Assembly (NCBI GenBank): GCA_019084435.1
Contig: JAHRFV010000109.1
Span: forward strand, 1 to 6,344
Source: Dethiosulfatibacter sp.
GTDB lineage: Bacteria; Bacillota_A; Clostridia; Tissierellales; Dethiosulfatibacteraceae
Length of the DNA stretch: 6,344 bases
Reading direction: 5' to 3'
Made by a program: the position numbers and the translations under genes. Below are positions 1-6,215 of the stretch, piece by piece. The notes under the pieces are model-generated. The model had not been told where the DNA came from and did no database searches. It saw nothing but the letters and a program-made list of their open reading frames with translations. Every line of letters begins with the position of its first letter. The stretch's first letter is position 1.

Positions 1-24
1 AATAAAAGATAATATCTAAATAAT

Positions 25-53
25 AATATACATTATTTCCTTTTGTCTCTCAA
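25..53 (-). promoter_or_regulatory. Mirror-image outward promoter in the left repeat arm
   Basis: Read on the minus strand, TTGAGA (53-48), 17 bases, then TATATT (30-25) mirrors the promoter at 219-247. The only mismatch between the two arms lies inside this -10 box: TATATT here, consensus TATAAT on the right. It would fire leftwards out of the window. Whether a gene there uses it cannot be seen. Confidence 0.4.
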
Positions 54-218
54 ATAAACACCTATGATTGGTTGCGTTAGTTTACTGTAGGAAAAACCGT
101 CACACTTTCTTGTTAAAATATGCTAAAATGAAAATCAGTAAATCTATCTTAACAAGAGGGAGCAGTCTATTCTTCTTTTTCCTACAGTAAACTAACGCAA
201 CCAATCATAGGTGTTTAT

Positions 219-247
219 TTGAGAGACAAAAGGAAATAATGTATAAT
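219..247 (+). promoter_or_regulatory. Sigma-70/sigma-A type promoter for the activator gene
   Basis: TTGAGA (219-224), exactly 17 bases, then TATAAT (242-247) is a near-consensus vegetative promoter. It sits inside the right arm of the giant inverted repeat and points at the gene starting at 371. Initiation would fall near 254, giving a leader of roughly 117 bases. The message would start after most of the palindrome and so escape its hairpin. Confidence 0.7.
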
Positions 248-329
248 ATTATTTAGATATTATCTTTTATTATTTAAGGAAGAGATAACAAAGTTTTTTG
301 AAAATGAAAAACGGCGATTTAGCGATTAA

Positions 330-374
330 ATGGAAGGAAAGCTAAGGATGAATGGGGAGATGATAAAGCAATGA
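330..374 (+). other. Possible 14-codon leader peptide overlapping the activator start
   Basis: An ATG at 330 opens a 14-codon frame ending at TGA 372-374. That stop overlaps the activator's ATG (371-373) as ATGA, the usual layout for translational coupling. An internal ATG at 348 in the same frame has GGAAGG ten bases upstream, while the ATG at 330 has no good ribosome binding site. So short a frame may be chance. Confidence 0.2.
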
Positions 375-1777
375 ATATTGACAATATAGATAGTTCTTTA
401 TTAAAAACTGCTTTGGATAAGATTAATATATCAATTTGCATAGTTGATAAAAATTGTATGGTTAAATATTGGAATGTTGCTGCAGAAAAATTTTATAAAA
501 TATTAAAAAAAGAAATAGTGGGCAAGCATGTTACAAAATTTTTCCCAAAAGCATTACTTCCTAAAGTTATTAAAGAGCAAAAAGCATATGAAGATGTATA
601 TAATAATCCTAAAGAAGATTACTATATAGTAATAAGCGCAGTACCATTATATGATCATGAAGATAACATCATTGGTGGAATAAGTATTGATAAGGATATA
701 ACTAATTATATAAAAACTGAAACTATCTTAGAAAAAACAAAAGATAATATTAAATTACTAGAAGAAGAAATAAATGCTATTAATCATAGCAAATATTCTT
801 TTTCCAAAATTATTGGAACAAATGATTCTTTTAAAAAAGTTTTAAAATTATGTAAAGATATTTCATATTCAAATATAAGCGTACTATTATTAGGAGAAAG
901 TGGAACAGGAAAAGAAGTAGTAGCCAGGGCTATACATACTGAGAGCAAAAGAAAAGGTCCTTTTATTCCACTAAATTGTAGTGCTATACCAAGAGATTTG
1001 TTAGAAAGTGAATTATTTGGTTATGAAGGAGGTGCATTCACAGGAGCACAGCGCAAAGGTAAAATAGGTAAAATAGAAGCAGCTGACAGGGGAACCTTAT
1101 TTCTAGATGAAATTGGAGATATGCCTTTAGATATGCAGCCTAAACTTCTCAGAGTCTTAGAAACTAATATTGTGAATCGATTAGGAAGCAATAAAGATGT
1201 TAAAGTTGATGTTAGAATAATTGGAGCAACAAATAAGAATCTTAAAGAAGCAGTAAGAAAAGGACTTTTTAGACAGGACTTATATTATAGATTAAACTCT
1301 GTTGTTATAGAACTTCCATCTTTGAAAGAAAGAAAAGATGATATAGAATTATTAACTAACTATTTTATTGAAACTTTTTGTATGGAATACGGATTAAATA
1401 TACCTGTTCTTTCAAAAGAATTTTTGAATGGTTTAATTAATTATGAATGGGAGGGCAATATACGAGAATTGAAAAATGTAATTGAACGTGTAATCATATT
1501 ACAAAAAAAAGATTTAGGAAATGTTATTAATACTAGTTTTCTTCCTGAATATATACTTAATAGTAAAAATATAATACATAATAAAAAAAATACTATCACT
1601 AATTTAAATTTAAAGAATAAAATAGAAGAAACCGAAAAAGAAACAATAATTCAAGCACTTACTATATCACGTGGCAATATTACAAACGCAACTAAACTTC
1701 TCAATATACCTCGAACTTCCTTATATTATAAATTGAAAAAATATAATATTGTTTTAGAAACAAGAATTACAGAATAA
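371..1777 (+). CDS. PAS-domain sigma-54-dependent transcriptional activator (enhancer-binding protein)
   Basis: This 468-residue protein is a bacterial enhancer-binding protein that uses ATP to open promoters held by sigma-54 RNA polymerase. Domains in order: a PAS sensor (about 13-112); a charged, probably coiled-coil linker (113-138); an AAA+ core (about 147-375) with Walker A GESGTGKE (175-182), the sigma-54-contacting loop GAFTGA (221-226), Walker [11 protein letters not shown] (241-250), sensor I GATN (285-288), arginine-finger region [10 protein letters not shown] (300-309) and sensor II region EGNIRELKN (361-369); and a Fis-type helix-turn-helix (about 424-458). There is no receiver domain, so a ligand or redox signal at the PAS domain is more likely than phosphorylation. 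ATG 371 is the only usable start: no in-frame ATG, GTG or TTG lies between it and the TAG at 320-322. GGGGAG (354-359) is a somewhat distant ribosome binding site. Its likely target is the adjacent operon, which has a -24/-12 promoter and paired palindromes. It resembles activators of clostridial amino-acid operons such as PrdR, but identity with PrdR is not claimed. Confidence 0.93.
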   Translation: MNIDNIDSSLLKTALDKINISICIVDKNCMVKYWNVAAEKFYKILKKEIVGKHVTKFFPKALLPKVIKEQKAYEDVYNNPKEDYYIVISAVPLYDHEDNIIGGISIDKDITNYIKTETILEKTKDNIKLLEEEINAINHSKYSFSKIIGTNDSFKKVLKLCKDISYSNISVLLLGESGTGKEVVARAIHTESKRKGPFIPLNCSAIPRDLLESELFGYEGGAFTGAQRKGKIGKIEAADRGTLFLDEIGDMPLDMQPKLLRVLETNIVNRLGSNKDVKVDVRIIGATNKNLKEAVRKGLFRQDLYYRLNSVVIELPSLKERKDDIELLTNYFIETFCMEYGLNIPVLSKEFLNGLINYEWEGNIRELKNVIERVIILQKKDLGNVINTSFLPEYILNSKNIIHNKKNTITNLNLKNKIEETEKETIIQALTISRGNITNATKLLNIPRTSLYYKLKKYNIVLETRITE

Positions 1778-1793
1778 CGTCCGAAATTAGACA
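1778..1793. promoter_or_regulatory. Upstream activator-binding palindrome, copy 1 (degenerate)
   Basis: CGTCCGAAATTAGACA matches the second copy at 13 of 16 positions; the right half is perfect and the left half diverged. It begins directly after the activator's stop codon, about 230 bases upstream of the sigma-54 promoter. With copy 2 the centre spacing is 61 bases, close to six helical turns, so both would lie on one DNA face. Binding by the activator's Fis-type domain is inferred. Confidence 0.5.
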
Positions 1794-1833
1794 TGTGTTT
1801 AATTTTGGCGAACTAATCCAGATGAAATAATGG

Positions 1834-1859
1834 AATAATGTCTAAAATTAGACATTATT
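1834..1859. promoter_or_regulatory. Upstream activator-binding palindrome, copy 2 (possibly also a terminator)
   Basis: Two 12-base arms, AATAATGTCTAA and TTAGACATTATT, flank a central AA with no mismatch. The core is TGTCTAAAATTAGACA (1839-1854). It lies about 168 bases upstream of the -24 GG, a normal distance for a sigma-54 enhancer. Because TTTGTTTT follows the second arm, the transcript could also form a weak intrinsic terminator for the activator gene. The degenerate second copy at 1778 argues for a protein-binding site. Confidence 0.6.
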
Positions 1860-2011
1860 TTGTTTTATTAAAACATTTCTTGTATATATATTTTTTCAAA
1901 TCAAAAAACTTTCACTTTTTTAAAAAAACTATTATAACATAAGCCTTCTCTAAAGCTAAGTATAATAGTATATTCCATAAAAGATATGTTTTTTTTCTAT
2001 ATTTTTTCTTA

Positions 2012-2028
2012 TTGGCATGTTATTTGCA
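2012..2028 (+). promoter_or_regulatory. Sigma-54 (-24/-12) promoter of the racemase-dipeptidase-transporter genes
   Basis: TTGGCATG, four bases, then TTGCA matches the sigma-54 consensus TGGCACG-N4-TTGCA closely. The invariant GG (2014-2015) and GC (2026-2027) are separated by the required 10 bases. Initiation is expected near 2039, just before the ribosome binding site at 2043, giving a very short leader. The gene immediately upstream encodes a sigma-54 activator with the GAFTGA loop, which supports the call. Confidence 0.85.
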
Positions 2029-2042
2029 TCTACTACATTTAA

Positions 2043-2048
2043 AGGAGG
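2043..2048 (+). promoter_or_regulatory. Ribosome binding site that decides the racemase start
   Basis: AGGAGG (2043-2048) abuts the ATG at 2049, leaving no spacer, but stands six bases before the in-frame ATG at 2055. The ATG at 2055 is therefore the likely start, and a third ATG at 2067 is too far away. Confidence 0.75.
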
Positions 2049-2054
2049 ATGCAT

Positions 2055-3059
2055 ATGAATAAATATATGGATAAAATCATTGCAACAGATGCACATGTCG
2101 CCGGAGAACCTATTAGGTTAATATCATCAGAACAATTAAATTTAAAAGGAGATACTGTATACGAAAAAAGAGAATATTTCAAAGAAAATTTTGATTATCT
2201 TAGAAAATCTTTAATTCATGAACCTAGAGGACATGATAACATGTTTGGTGCAGTTATGTGTACTACTTCAAACCCTGAAGCAGATGTAGGACTGTTTTTT
2301 ATGGATACTAATGGTTATTTAGATATGTGTGGTCATGGAATTATAGGAAGTGTAACAATTATTTGGGAACAAAATTATATTATTAACAAAGCTGGTGAGA
2401 ATAATCATTTAATTATTGAAACACCTGGAGGGTTAATCAAAGTAAAACTGAAAATATTAAATGAAAAAGTTGAAGAGGTATCATTTACTAATGTGCCTGC
2501 TTTTGTTTATGCTTCTAATTATGAAATAAACACTTCATTTTTAGGCAAATTAAATATTGATATAGTATATTCCGGAAATTTTTTTGCTTTAGTAAAAGCA
2601 CATCAACTTCCCTATGAAATGAACAAGCAAAACTTAAAAAAACTGGTCACCGATGGTATGAAAATCAAAGAAATATTAAACAGTAGTTTTAAATTACACC
2701 ACCCTTTAGAAAAGCATAGAAAAAATATCGATTTAGTTCAATTTTATGATATAAATCGAAGTAATGAAATAAATAATTGTGTTGTATTTGGAAAAGGGCA
2801 AGTAGATCGTTCGCCTTGTGGAACAGGCTTTAGCGGTGTAATGGCCCTCATGCATCATAAAAATTTGATTAAAATTAATAGTTTAATAACATGCAAAAGT
2901 ATATTAGGAACTTCTTTTATTGGTAGGATAACAGAAAAAATCAAAATTGAAAATTTAGATGCGGTTATCCCCGAAATCAGAGGGAAGGCATTTATTACAG
3001 GAACGCATGAATTTATACTAAATAAAAAAGATCCTTTTAGAAATGGATTCTTAATATGA
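2055..3059 (+). CDS. Proline racemase / hydroxyproline epimerase family amino-acid racemase
   Basis: The product has 334 residues from the preferred start (336 from ATG 2049), the usual length for this cofactor-independent family. Its two catalytic cysteines act as an acid/base pair to invert the alpha-carbon. Numbered from ATG 2049, the first cysteine is C94 in DMCGHG (92-97) and the second is C257 in DRSPCGTG (253-260). Other family marks are EPRGHDNMFGA (58-68), SGNFFALV (175-182) and the C-terminal DPF..GF stretch (328-334). Both cysteines are present, which argues against the trans-3-hydroxyproline dehydratase branch, where the second is replaced. The flanks are unusual: GTGFSG rather than the common GTGTSA, and HGIIG rather than HGTIG, so the substrate may not be proline or 4-hydroxyproline. 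There is no signal peptide, so it should be cytoplasmic. It is first in an operon driven by the sigma-54 promoter at 2012; the dipeptidase starts 15 bases downstream. Confidence 0.88.
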   Translation: MNKYMDKIIATDAHVAGEPIRLISSEQLNLKGDTVYEKREYFKENFDYLRKSLIHEPRGHDNMFGAVMCTTSNPEADVGLFFMDTNGYLDMCGHGIIGSVTIIWEQNYIINKAGENNHLIIETPGGLIKVKLKILNEKVEEVSFTNVPAFVYASNYEINTSFLGKLNIDIVYSGNFFALVKAHQLPYEMNKQNLKKLVTDGMKIKEILNSSFKLHHPLEKHRKNIDLVQFYDINRSNEINNCVVFGKGQVDRSPCGTGFSGVMALMHHKNLIKINSLITCKSILGTSFIGRITEKIKIENLDAVIPEIRGKAFITGTHEFILNKKDPFRNGFLI

Positions 3060-3074
3060 TTAGGGAGATATAAC

Positions 3075-4094
3075 ATGGATATACAAAAATTTTTAGAAGA
3101 AAATATTGTAGTAGATTGTCATTTAGATTTGCTTTTTGATGTAGAAATACAAAGAAAATTAGGTCGGAAAAATGTAATAGTAGAAGACTATTTTCCAAGA
3201 TTTAAAGCAGGAGGTATCAATATTGTAGTTTCTTCACTTTATATTGAAAATGAATACATTCCAGAAGGTGCTCTTAGGAAAGCTATGGCTCAAATAAGTT
3301 GCCTTTACAGTGAAGTGGAAGAAAGTAATGGTGAAATAATTATTATTAAGGAATATAATGACATTTTAATGGCTATTCAAGAAAATAAAATTGGGATAAT
3401 GCTTTCTTTTGAAGGAATAGAACCATTACAACGTGACATAAGGCTTTTAAAAACATTCTATGAATTAGGCGTAAGAATGGTAGGAATCAACTGGAGCAGA
3501 GGAAATAGTGCAGCAGATGGATGTAAATATAATGATTATAATTATATTGGATACGGACTAACCGAATTTGGTGTTGAACTTGTAAAACAAGCAGAAGAAT
3601 TAGGAATGATTATAGATGTTACACATTTAAATGAAAAATCGTTTTGGGATGTATTAGATATATCAAAAAATCCTGTTATTGCTTCTCATTCAAATTGCAG
3701 AAGTGTATCAGACACTCCAAGAAACTTATCAGATGAACAAATAAAAGCTATCTGCGAAAAAAATGGTGTTATATGTTTTAATGCTAATAGCATGTTGGTA
3801 TCTCACAATAACATAGAAAATGCTAATGTTTTGCAGTATATTAAACATATTAAATATGTGAAAGACACCTTGGGAAGTAGTTGTATTGGTTTTGGTTTTG
3901 ATTTATGTGATTATATATTAAAGTACTCTTTAGATATTAAAATAATAGAGGGTGCAGTTTTTGATACTTTTAACGGATATTATGACATTAAACTTATTTT
4001 GCAAAATTTACATAAACAAGGTTTTGATCTTAATGATATGCAAAACTTAGCAGGGAAAAATATTTTAAGAGTTTTTAGAACTGTATTAAAATAA
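3075..4094 (+). CDS. Membrane-dipeptidase-family (M19) zinc dipeptidase, cytoplasmic
   Basis: This 339-residue protein belongs to the renal/membrane dipeptidase family, binuclear zinc enzymes with a TIM-barrel fold that hydrolyse dipeptides, in several members including those with a C-terminal D-residue. Visible ligands, by comparison with the family, are H16 and D18 in DCHLDLL, E113 in SFEGIE, H184 in DVTHLNE, H205 in SHSNCRS and D276 in GFGFDLCD. Other family marks are NWSRGNSAADG (139-149) and RNLSDEQI (216-223). No metal ligand is missing and there is no signal peptide, so it should act inside the cell. AGGGAG (3062-3067) gives a well-placed ribosome binding site for ATG 3075. The 15-base gap from the racemase makes co-transcription very likely. 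The natural inference is that it releases an amino acid that the racemase then inverts. Confidence 0.9.
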   Translation: MDIQKFLEENIVVDCHLDLLFDVEIQRKLGRKNVIVEDYFPRFKAGGINIVVSSLYIENEYIPEGALRKAMAQISCLYSEVEESNGEIIIIKEYNDILMAIQENKIGIMLSFEGIEPLQRDIRLLKTFYELGVRMVGINWSRGNSAADGCKYNDYNYIGYGLTEFGVELVKQAEELGMIIDVTHLNEKSFWDVLDISKNPVIASHSNCRSVSDTPRNLSDEQIKAICEKNGVICFNANSMLVSHNNIENANVLQYIKHIKYVKDTLGSSCIGFGFDLCDYILKYSLDIKIIEGAVFDTFNGYYDIKLILQNLHKQGFDLNDMQNLAGKNILRVFRTVLK

Positions 4095-4139
4095 TTAATT
4101 GAAAATCATCCGTAGAAACTAAACATTATAATTGTAACA

Positions 4140-4172
4140 AATAATGGATTATAGGTTGCCATTATTAACCTA
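4140..4172 (+). other. Two competing hairpins in the leader before the membrane-protein gene
   Basis: AATAATGG (4140-4147) pairs with CCATTATT (4159-4166), eight base pairs. TAGGTT (4152-4157), inside that loop, pairs with AACCTA (4167-4172), six base pairs. With no bases between 4166 and 4167, both full stems cannot form together, so they are alternatives or a partly melted pseudoknot. They sit 12 bases upstream of the AAGGAG ribosome binding site (4185-4190). Neither is followed by a U-run, so a terminator is unlikely. A role in processing or in tuning expression is conjecture. Confidence 0.35.
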
Positions 4173-4197
4173 AATATATTCTATAAGGAGCATTATT

Positions 4198-5343
4198 ATG
4201 AATTCATTAGTTTCAAGTCAAGGCGGAGTAATAGCAGTTATAACTGCTATCGTCGCTATAGCCTTTTTATTACAAAAGGTTGAAAAACTTCAAGTATTTG
4301 GTGCAACACTTCCAGCAATACTTATTGGTATGTTAGTATCAAATATTGGTATTATGCCTCATTGGCATGATTTTTACGGTGTAGTTTTTGAATATGCAGT
4401 ACCTATTTCACTTACTATGATGTTATTAAATGTAAATATAAAAGATTGGGTACGACTCTCTAAACAACCCCTATTAGCTATGTTCTTTGCAATATTAAGT
4501 GTATCTATAGTGACAGTAGTCACAGGAATGTTTTTCGTTCCCAAGATAGCAGAAGGTAGTAAAATTGCGGGAATGTTTGTTGGAACATATACAGGTGGCA
4601 GTGCAAATTTAACGGCTATAGGGATAGGTTTAAATGCTTCAGCAGAAGCTTTTGCTCAAGCTAATGCTGCTGATTATGTTATTGGGCTTCCTCTTTTAAT
4701 CTTTTTAATGTTTGTACCTGCATTTATGAAAAAGTCGAAAAAATTCAATGAGTTTTGGCCTCATACACTAACCGACAAAGAACTCGAAGGAGAATCTGGA
4801 GAAGAAGTTTTTGGGAAGAAAGAATGGGCAATACTTGATGTTGCATTGTTATTTGCAGTAGCTTTTGGTATTATTCAATTAGCAACAGTTATATCAAGTG
4901 GTGCATCTTCTTTAAAGATTATATTAATTACTACTATTGCTTTGTCAGCTGCTCAATTTAAAGCAGTTAGAGAGATAAAAGGCAATGTTGATTTAGGATA
5001 TTTTATAGCAATGATATTCTTTGTAGTTATGGGAATGTATATTAATATTTCAGACTTTTTACAAGGTGCTCCTGTAATCATTCTTTATTGTGCTGCAATC
5101 CTTCTTGGGACTTTACTTTTACATGTTATCCTTTGTAAAATATTCAAAATTAAATATCAGTATGTATTCATATCAATAGTAGCAGCTATTGGAAATGGTG
5201 TAATGGCTGCGTCAATGGCGGGAAGTGCTAAATGGAATTCTATTATGTCTACAGCGATAGTTCTTGGTGCAATAGGTGCAGCTTTAGGTAATTATATAGG
5301 TATCGCAGTAGGATTATTCCTTCAATCTATAACTGGAGTATAA
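4198..5343 (+). CDS. DUF819 family integral membrane protein, putative transporter
   Basis: The 381-residue product is strongly hydrophobic with about 10-12 membrane segments, roughly at 9-26, 33-52, 62-78, 90-113, 120-145, 158-177, 211-230, 238-254, 266-284, 291-312, 321-340 and 350-376. The glycine-rich GTYTGGSANLTAIG (129-142) is characteristic of the DUF819 (YjcL-like) family, and a second small-residue stretch (327-343) lies near the C-terminus. A charged, probably cytoplasmic loop (about 178-209) divides the protein into two halves. No substrate is firmly established for this family as far as I know. The neighbours suggest a dipeptide, amino acid or derivative, but import or export cannot be told from sequence. 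AAGGAG (4185-4190) supports ATG 4198. The 103-base gap from the dipeptidase is larger than the previous one. It contains a TATAAT (4127-4132) without a well-spaced -35, so co-transcription from the sigma-54 promoter is preferred. Confidence 0.85.
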   Translation: MNSLVSSQGGVIAVITAIVAIAFLLQKVEKLQVFGATLPAILIGMLVSNIGIMPHWHDFYGVVFEYAVPISLTMMLLNVNIKDWVRLSKQPLLAMFFAILSVSIVTVVTGMFFVPKIAEGSKIAGMFVGTYTGGSANLTAIGIGLNASAEAFAQANAADYVIGLPLLIFLMFVPAFMKKSKKFNEFWPHTLTDKELEGESGEEVFGKKEWAILDVALLFAVAFGIIQLATVISSGASSLKIILITTIALSAAQFKAVREIKGNVDLGYFIAMIFFVVMGMYINISDFLQGAPVIILYCAAILLGTLLLHVILCKIFKIKYQYVFISIVAAIGNGVMAASMAGSAKWNSIMSTAIVLGAIGAALGNYIGIAVGLFLQSITGV

Positions 5344-5550
5344 TAAAAACAACTAGTCGGAATCAGATTCAAAGATAGTAGTAAATTAGCTGCCAAGAAT
5401 AGGCTGGGTTACGACTATATTGTACGATGCTATTAGCGATTTTAAAGTCGGTTTGTTCAAATTTATTTTACCGTATACAATTGAACAATTAACTAAATAT
5501 GGATACAGTATTAATTGTGTGGGTATTCAGGTATAATGATAGTAATGAAA

Positions 5551-5580
5551 GGCGATATCTGATATTGGATATCGTCTTTT
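5551..5580 (+). terminator. Intrinsic terminator of the operon
   Basis: GGCGATATC (5551-5559) pairs with GATATCGTC (5568-5576) in a nine-pair stem including one G-U, with an eight-base loop, followed directly by TTTT (5577-5580). It lies about 208 bases after the membrane-protein stop codon with no gene between, so it is the best candidate for the operon's end. Confidence 0.7.
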
Positions 5581-5810
5581 AATTGAAAAATATTCAATAA
5601 GTGTTAATTAACAGTTATTTTGATTTAAACTTATGGAGGAATTGAGTGGCAGTGTTTATCCTGTTACACTAGAATTGTAACAACTAGTGATAGCTTGATG
5701 AAATAATTTAAATGTGTGTTTGTCAATGAGGAATTTTTTGCATAAAAAGTAATGGTAAACAATACTGTTGGATTTAAAGTGCTAATATTGTCAAAGAAAA
5801 GGAATGATAA

Positions 5811-5838
5811 TGTAGGAACTTCCTACATTTTTCCTACA
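5811..5838. repeat. TGTAGGAA/TTCCTACA palindrome plus a third half-site
   Basis: TGTAGGAA (5811-5818) and TTCCTACA (5820-5827) form a perfect palindrome around one C, followed by another TTTTTCCTACA (5828-5838). The same 11 bases occur at 176-186 in the inner end of the giant inverted repeat, and TGTAGGAA occurs in its left arm. It could be a protein-binding or recombination site. The resemblance to the left repeat may also be chance. Confidence 0.45.
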
Positions 5839-6028
5839 TTGCAGAAATTTTGATAAATACATTATAGGTAACAATATATAATGTAATGATATTGAGTATC
5901 CTTTAAAACCCTTGATTTTACTTCGTTGTACGTAATTGTGTGTAAAGAACTGTTAAGCTGTGTTCAAACTTTTCTATACACTGGGCACGTTGAGACGGTA
6001 GTAATGCTGGAAAAGAGATAAGAAGTAT

Positions 6029-6071
6029 AGACCTTGTAAACCTATATTGATAAAGGATTTGAGGTCTTTTT
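6029..6071 (+). terminator. Terminator-like hairpin
   Basis: AGACCT (6029-6034) pairs with AGGTCT (6062-6067). Inner pairing of AAACCT (6038-6043) with AGGATTT (6054-6060) has one bulge, and the second arm runs into TTTTT (6067-6071). The stem is interrupted and no clear gene precedes it, so it may end a transcript not recognised here. Confidence 0.4.
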
Positions 6072-6215
6072 GTTATGTGATGAGATTTTTAAATTGAGCT
6101 ATATATACTATTTTCTAATTTTATTAACTATTTTTGGAGACATATCAATAGTATATATGGGGTATATTTTGTGATTTTATTTACTTCATATAGATTTTGA
6201 CTTGTGTATATTCTT

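Larger units (their letters stand above)
1..271. repeat. Giant near-perfect inverted repeat (96-base arms, 79-base spacer)
   Basis: Bases 1-96 are the reverse complement of bases 176-271 with a single mismatch (base 26 against base 246), so base i pairs with base 272-i. The spacer is 97-175 and holds a smaller inverted pair, TCTTGTTAA (108-116) and TTAACAAGA (149-157). Pairing reaches the first base of the window, so the true left end cannot be seen and the arms may be longer. The repeat is far longer than a terminator or operator. It could be a MITE-like non-autonomous element, an invertible DNA segment, or a fold-back assembly artefact. No transposase or recombinase gene lies in the window. 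The outer parts of the arms contain outward-facing promoter sequences. Confidence 0.95.
5344..6215. other. Long AT-rich stretch without a convincing gene
   Basis: This gap of about 870 bases holds two terminator-like hairpins and a TGTAGGAA palindrome, listed separately. Two short open frames could be worn gene fragments. One is on the plus strand, ending at TAA 5534-5536 (38 codons back to a TTG at 5420). The other is on the minus strand, 5918-6088 (56 codons plus stop), whose end reads CIEKFEHSLTVLYTQLRTTK. Neither has an ATG with a ribosome binding site, and both are within what chance allows in AT-rich DNA. I see no tRNA, rRNA or CRISPR repeats here. Confidence 0.6.

Noticed and set aside
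128..190. 20-codon frame in the spacer of the giant repeat as a small gene
   Set aside because: No ribosome binding site precedes the ATG and the frame ends inside the repeat arm; kept only as a weak observation.
1834..1866. The AATAATGTCTAA palindrome as only an intrinsic terminator
   Set aside because: The stem is AT-rich and a degenerate second copy without a U-run sits 61 bases away, which fits an activator site better; a double role stays possible.
2055..3059. Assignment as trans-3-hydroxyproline dehydratase or as diaminopimelate epimerase
   Set aside because: The second catalytic cysteine is retained, unlike the dehydratases, and the MCGHG and SPCGTG motifs with overall layout fit the proline racemase branch rather than DapF.
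2855..3076. Minus-strand frame of 73 codons overlapping the racemase 3' end
   Set aside because: It lies almost entirely opposite a well-supported gene, has no independent promoter or binding site, and its hydrophobic residues reflect the complement of the racemase codons.
4099..4132. Separate vegetative promoter for the membrane-protein gene (TTGAAA and TATAAT)
   Set aside because: The spacing between the two boxes is 22 bases, well beyond the usual 16-18, and no better -35 is present.
5420..5536. Plus-strand frame of 38 codons downstream of the membrane-protein gene as a gene
   Set aside because: It would need a TTG start without a ribosome binding site and its length is expected by chance; at most a worn fragment.
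5633..5680. 15-codon frame starting at ATG 5633
   Set aside because: Too short, no ribosome binding site upstream, and no recognisable product.
5348..5688. AACAACTAGT repeated at 5348-5357 and 5679-5688 as flanking target duplication
   Set aside because: A single 10-base match in AT-rich DNA over about 1 kb is expected by chance, and no transposon ends lie next to it.
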